Shown in pieces: positions 60,801 to 64,000 of a stretch of DNA of 64,000 nt. Source of the stretch: Oikopleura dioica (Eukaryota; Chordata; Appendicularia; Copelata; Oikopleuridae). The DNA lies in NCBI GenBank assembly GCA_907165135.1, contig OU015567.1:3787001-3851000 (forward strand), in the 5' to 3' direction. The notes beneath the pieces were generated by a model that did not search any database, was not told the DNA's origin, and saw only the letters and a list, made by a program, of their open reading frames with translations. Position numbers and translations under genes: made by a program. Numbering within the stretch: position 1 is the first letter of the stretch; the number at the start of each line of letters is the position of its first letter.

Positions 60801-61334
60801 GGCGAAGAGATCTTCCGTGGACGATTAAAAAGTAGCAGATGCGAATTTTTGCTTCAGGATTCCGGGTAGTCACGGCCGGGGCCTGGGCGACTTGGCGTTT
60901 TTTATGCGGACAGGTACGTTCGATTCTGGAAGGAAGGAGGAGACCGGCTTTGTGGTCGCAATAAGCTGAGAAAATTGATAGAAATGAGGCATTTTGAAGA
61001 ATCTACCTTTCTGAACTTTTATTTTACACTCGTCAGAAGCTCGCTGAATCGCAGACTTGGCATCGTTGTGTGTTACTTCGCATAAATCCCTGTCAACTTT
61101 TAACAAGTTCTCCGGAGCTGGTTTCTCAATGATATTCACTCGCTTTTCCGGCTTCTTTTCAGCGGCGGGACTTTCTGTTGATCGAGGTTCTTTGGCCCGT
61201 TTGGATCGCTCATTTGGAGAGTTAGAATTCGAATTCGAGTTTGAGTTCGGATCGAGCTGGAAAAGAGCCCAAAGCTGCAACGAAATGAAAATGAGCACGA
61301 GGCCGAGAAGAAGCCGCCGCCAACGAAATCGCAT
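57839..61334 (-). CDS. XYLT1/2-like: Peptide O-xylosyltransferase
   Basis: Golgi type II enzyme that adds xylose to serine, the first step of heparan/chondroitin sulfate chains. Eleven exons: 61334-61007, 60965-60368, 59718-59499, 59458-59320, 59278-58919, 58879-58697, 58612-58553, 58469-58338, 58298-58195, 58149-57958 and 57916-57839. Layout: a membrane anchor ([18 protein letters not shown]), a stem with an Asn-Ser repeat (61231-61262), the GT14 catalytic domain ([56 protein letters not shown]), [10 protein letters not shown], then the Xylo_C domain ending in [17 protein letters not shown]. The last exon was located by that conserved end. The catalytic Glu region ([11 protein letters not shown]) is intact. 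Intron 60367-59719 holds a minisatellite. Confidence 0.94.
59969..60137. repeat. 12-bp minisatellite (GACAAGGACCAT) in an XYLT intron
   Basis: Tandem, slightly diverged copies of a 12-base unit (also its 6-base halves GACAAG/GACCAT). Because the unit is a multiple of three, all frames tend to stay open: the plus strand reads Asp-His-Asp-Lys repeats from an ATG at 59935 to a stop at 60186, ending [14 protein letters not shown]. It could be a tiny Asp/His/Lys gene in the intron, but repeat-driven openness is the simpler reading. Confidence 0.75.
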
Positions 61335-61617
61335 GTCAAGTCATTTTTCTTGGATTTTCAATTGAGAGTTTTTTCTTTGTAAAAAGGGCTTTTATTCGCA
61401 GCGAATTAAAAATATAGCAACATGTACGTTTCTTTTGATAAAAGTGAAGACAAAATCAATTTTGAACTCTGATAAAGCTTTGGTTTCACCATAGTACTGA
61501 AAGATTAGAAAAATTGATGGTTTTTCTTCTATTTTTTACAAATATATAATTTCAATCGCGAAATTTATTCAACAACAACAAGAAATGAACGAATAGAAAG
61601 GATTGGAATTTGGCGAC

Positions 61618-63597
61618 TCAGCGACGGACGGAAGTGGCATCGATTTGGGTGAGCTGGGGACAAGTGAGCATTACTTTCTTTCTGTACATTTGGTCCTTGT
61701 AGATTGGATTGCGCTCGAGGTAGACGGTTCGCAGTTGAGGCCGTTTGGTCTTTTACGGATAGAGATCTACTTCAAAGATGACCTAGAAAATGGACGATTT
61801 ACGCCGATTATTTTACGATGAAAACAATCAAAGAAGTGGGCTTTTGGGGCGTTTGATTCTTATCAATTGACATAAATACACTTGTACTCGACACTCAATA
61901 TCAAAAATTTTTAAATGAAATCATAAATCCATTTATTCGTTCTTGAGAATTGACCCACGAAAAGTTTTTTTGATCTTGCAGAAGAAATTCCTCACTGATT
62001 CAAAATCTGTATAATGCTCTGGGCCCTAAAGTGCGGAAGTCATTGAGGCAACTTGGACATCTTTAAAAAAGCGCGACATTTGAATTGTTTCGAATAAATC
62101 ATGAAATGAAAATATTTCGATCCGTTCCAATTTCTCAACTTCTTTCCAATCCTCAATCTTGCAATCATTCATCCACAAGTCTTCAAGCTGATCCAACCCT
62201 TCAAGACCTCCAAGGGTCTTGATAGGATTGCCACTCAAATCGACGGTGTCTAGGTCCGTGTTTTTCTTCAAATTCTTGATTTCTGTTATTCCGTTGTGTG
62301 CAAGATGCAGGCTCGTTAAATTCGGAAGGCCCTCTAGTCCTTCAATCTCGAGGATTCGGCAGTTTTGAAGGTCGACAAGGGATAGTTCTGGGCAAACATG
62401 AAGGTTTTCCATTTTGGCGATTTTGTTCTTGCCAAGATAAAGCTCCTTCAGTCGAGTTGAAGACATACAAGAGACTTTTAAAGATGAGGATGCTCTTAAA
62501 CTCAGTCCTGAAGACCCTGGATTGCTTCCAAGTTTTCTATTTTTCGAATTCGATTGGCACCAAGCTCAATCATCGTCAAATTCGTCAGAGTCTCGATGTT
62601 CTCAATCTTTGAAATTTTGTTTCCTGCCAAAAACAGTTTTCGCAGTTTCGTCAAGTTCTCGATATTTTCGATTTTTCTGATGTTATTATAACTTAAGAAA
62701 CCTTTTAAAACTAATCTCCTGTTTTCTCAAACCTAAGATCCAAGATTTCAAGATTTACGAGAGTCTCGATTCCCTCAATTTTCTTGAGAATATTGTCGTA
62801 AAGATCAAGTTCCGTCAGCGTCGTCAGCATGCTCAGATTTTCCATTTTTCTGATAAGGTTGTTTCGCAAACTAGCGACATTCAATTACTCATAATCTCGC
62901 ACCAGTTTTATCTTACCATAAACATTCAACTTGATGAAGTCCTTCTAGGCCCTGGATTGTGCCAAGACGCTCATGTTCCAGATTGACTTCGTAGTCATCA
63001 AGTGCTACACCGCATTCCGCAAGACTCCATTCCTCTATAACAGAAAGTTTAATGAACGGCTTGTGGTTTATTTCGCATTTGGTTCGATCATTGAGAAATA
63101 TTGGTGAGATCTTAGGACTTCAATGAATTTTAGGGATTCTGAAAAATGAAGCGTAAAAAAGCTGCTCACTAGGAGGAGTAAGGTTCAAAACAAACGATAC
63201 AAGCCGAAAATTTGATTCATTTTTCGATAAATAATATTTAAAATGTCCTGCGATTTCAGAAACAAATTGTTTTAAAAATTGATTGATAAATAACATATCA
63301 TATATTGCTTTGTATAATAATAACAATGAACTAGTTTCTTGCTTATGATAATTTTACAATTATTAAGCTTTGAGAAAATCGTGAAAGTTTGTGCGTCTTA
63401 CCTTTAGCCTCTCCTTTCTGCGTCTTCTCATCATCCTTATCCTCACCCAACTCAGGACTCGGCGGCCTCTGAACTACAGCTTTCTTCTCCTCAGCCTCAT
63501 TAGCATCTCCTCCTCCCGATTTATTCACAGCAATTTCCTCTATCTTCTCGGCAACATCGGACATTGCCTTTTTCAACCCTTGAAAAAAATTCTCCAT
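61618..63597 (-). CDS. PPP1R7: Protein phosphatase 1 regulatory subunit 7 (SDS22)
   Basis: LRR protein that binds PP1 and controls its nuclear and mitotic activity. Exons: 63597-63402, 63034-62917, 62870-62733, 62691-about 62513, about 62480-62128 and 61749-61618. The start is acidic (MENFFQGLKKAMSDV...). SDS22-type repeats follow: LRNNLIRKMENL, LDLYDNILKKIEG, LDLSYNNIRKIENI, LFLAGNKISKIEN, ELGANRIRKIEN, ELYLGKNKIAKMEN, LHLAHNGITEIKN. The LRR cap TVYLERNPIYKD...YRKKVMLTCPQLTQIDA closes it as in SDS22. The last intron (62127-61750) keeps the family spacing only if it starts with GA. The junction near 62513/62470 is unresolved. Confidence 0.88.
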
Positions 63598-64000
63598 TGT
63601 TTTTGTTGAAAAAGATATTTTTATTGCTTTGTTGAGAAAATATATAAATTTGTTCTGTGAAATAGAAAAGGAAAAAAGAATAAGAAAAGAGGATGTTTTA
63701 GATGCAAAACGCACTTGGTGAATATTGAACAGTTTGGCTTCGAAGTCGCTAGGGACAGATTCATAATGAGGCGATTCACAAATCGCTTTCTTGCGACAAG
63801 AAAAACAGGCTACAGGAATGGAGTTATAAAAATAAACCAAATTGGTTTCAAGGTATAAAAATATTGACAAACTGCTTTTTCGAGGGTCATTTTTGGCGGG
63901 AAATCAAAAAGTTTTCTTTCAATTTAAAGCGTCAAAAGTGACCCTTTTCCTTTTTCTTCAATTCGCGCAAACAGCAGCTAGTTGTTTCTGAATCTTGTCT
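63598..64000. other. Upstream region of PPP1R7
   Basis: Presumed 5' UTR and promoter. AT-rich, with TATATAAA on the plus strand near 63641 and its complement. No exon is supported to the window edge. Confidence 0.35.

Noticed and set aside
1-64000. CRISPR arrays, bacterial operons, rRNA, tRNA or viral genes
   Set aside because: None seen. The genes have spliceosomal introns and animal domain layouts; repeats present are transposon hairpins, telomere motifs and one minisatellite. A tRNA could be missed by eye.

Overview
This is nuclear DNA from a compact animal genome, most likely a larvacean tunicate (Oikopleura-like). The evidence is: chordate-grade genes packed every 3-4 kb on both strands; introns mostly 30-70 nt; a TTAGGG-type telomere motif; and several introns that keep the reading frame only if the donor is GA (once GG) instead of GT. 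GA-AG introns are a known Oikopleura trait. The species is inferred; no marker gene was available. Exon borders below were placed by reading frame and splice motif, so ends may be off by a few bases.

Region 1 (1-20 kb): a cGMP-dependent protein kinase gene (minus) fills 366-11710 and has a second possible first exon at 14.6 kb. One of its introns holds a complete secreted EF-hand gene on the other strand and a TTAA-flanked repeat element. Around 12-17.6 kb there are few genes, a 289-bp hairpin element, interstitial telomere-like repeats and some unassigned small exons. An ETS factor with a Pointed domain (minus) follows at 17.7-19.8 kb.

Region 2 (21-34 kb): histidine ammonia-lyase (minus), a membrane N-acetyltransferase (plus), a one-pass receptor-like protein with GDNF/GAS1-type cysteine domains (minus) whose last intron contains an 857-bp foldback transposon with a 9-bp target duplication, a GH1 beta-glycosidase (plus), and a LARP4-type La protein (minus).

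Region 3 (36.8-54.6 kb): carnitine palmitoyltransferase 2, a three-pass membrane protein, a small orphan, a DD3-3-like secreted protein with a C-type-lectin-like segment, an N-myristoylated CAP protein (minus), then a same-strand run (LRR protein, lectin-like protein, gamma-glutamyltransferase, Ly6/uPAR-like protein) with shrinking spacers that may be partly operonic, a carboxylesterase (minus) and another C-type lectin.

Region 4 (54.6-63.6 kb, all minus): an acidic protein with a C-terminal macro domain of bacterial/phage-like type, peptide O-xylosyltransferase (intron minisatellite), and PPP1R7/SDS22. No single pathway unites the window. Housekeeping metabolism (HAL, CPT2, GGT, XYLT), signalling (PKG, ETS, PPP1R7) and fast-evolving secreted lectin/CAP/Ly6 proteins are interleaved.
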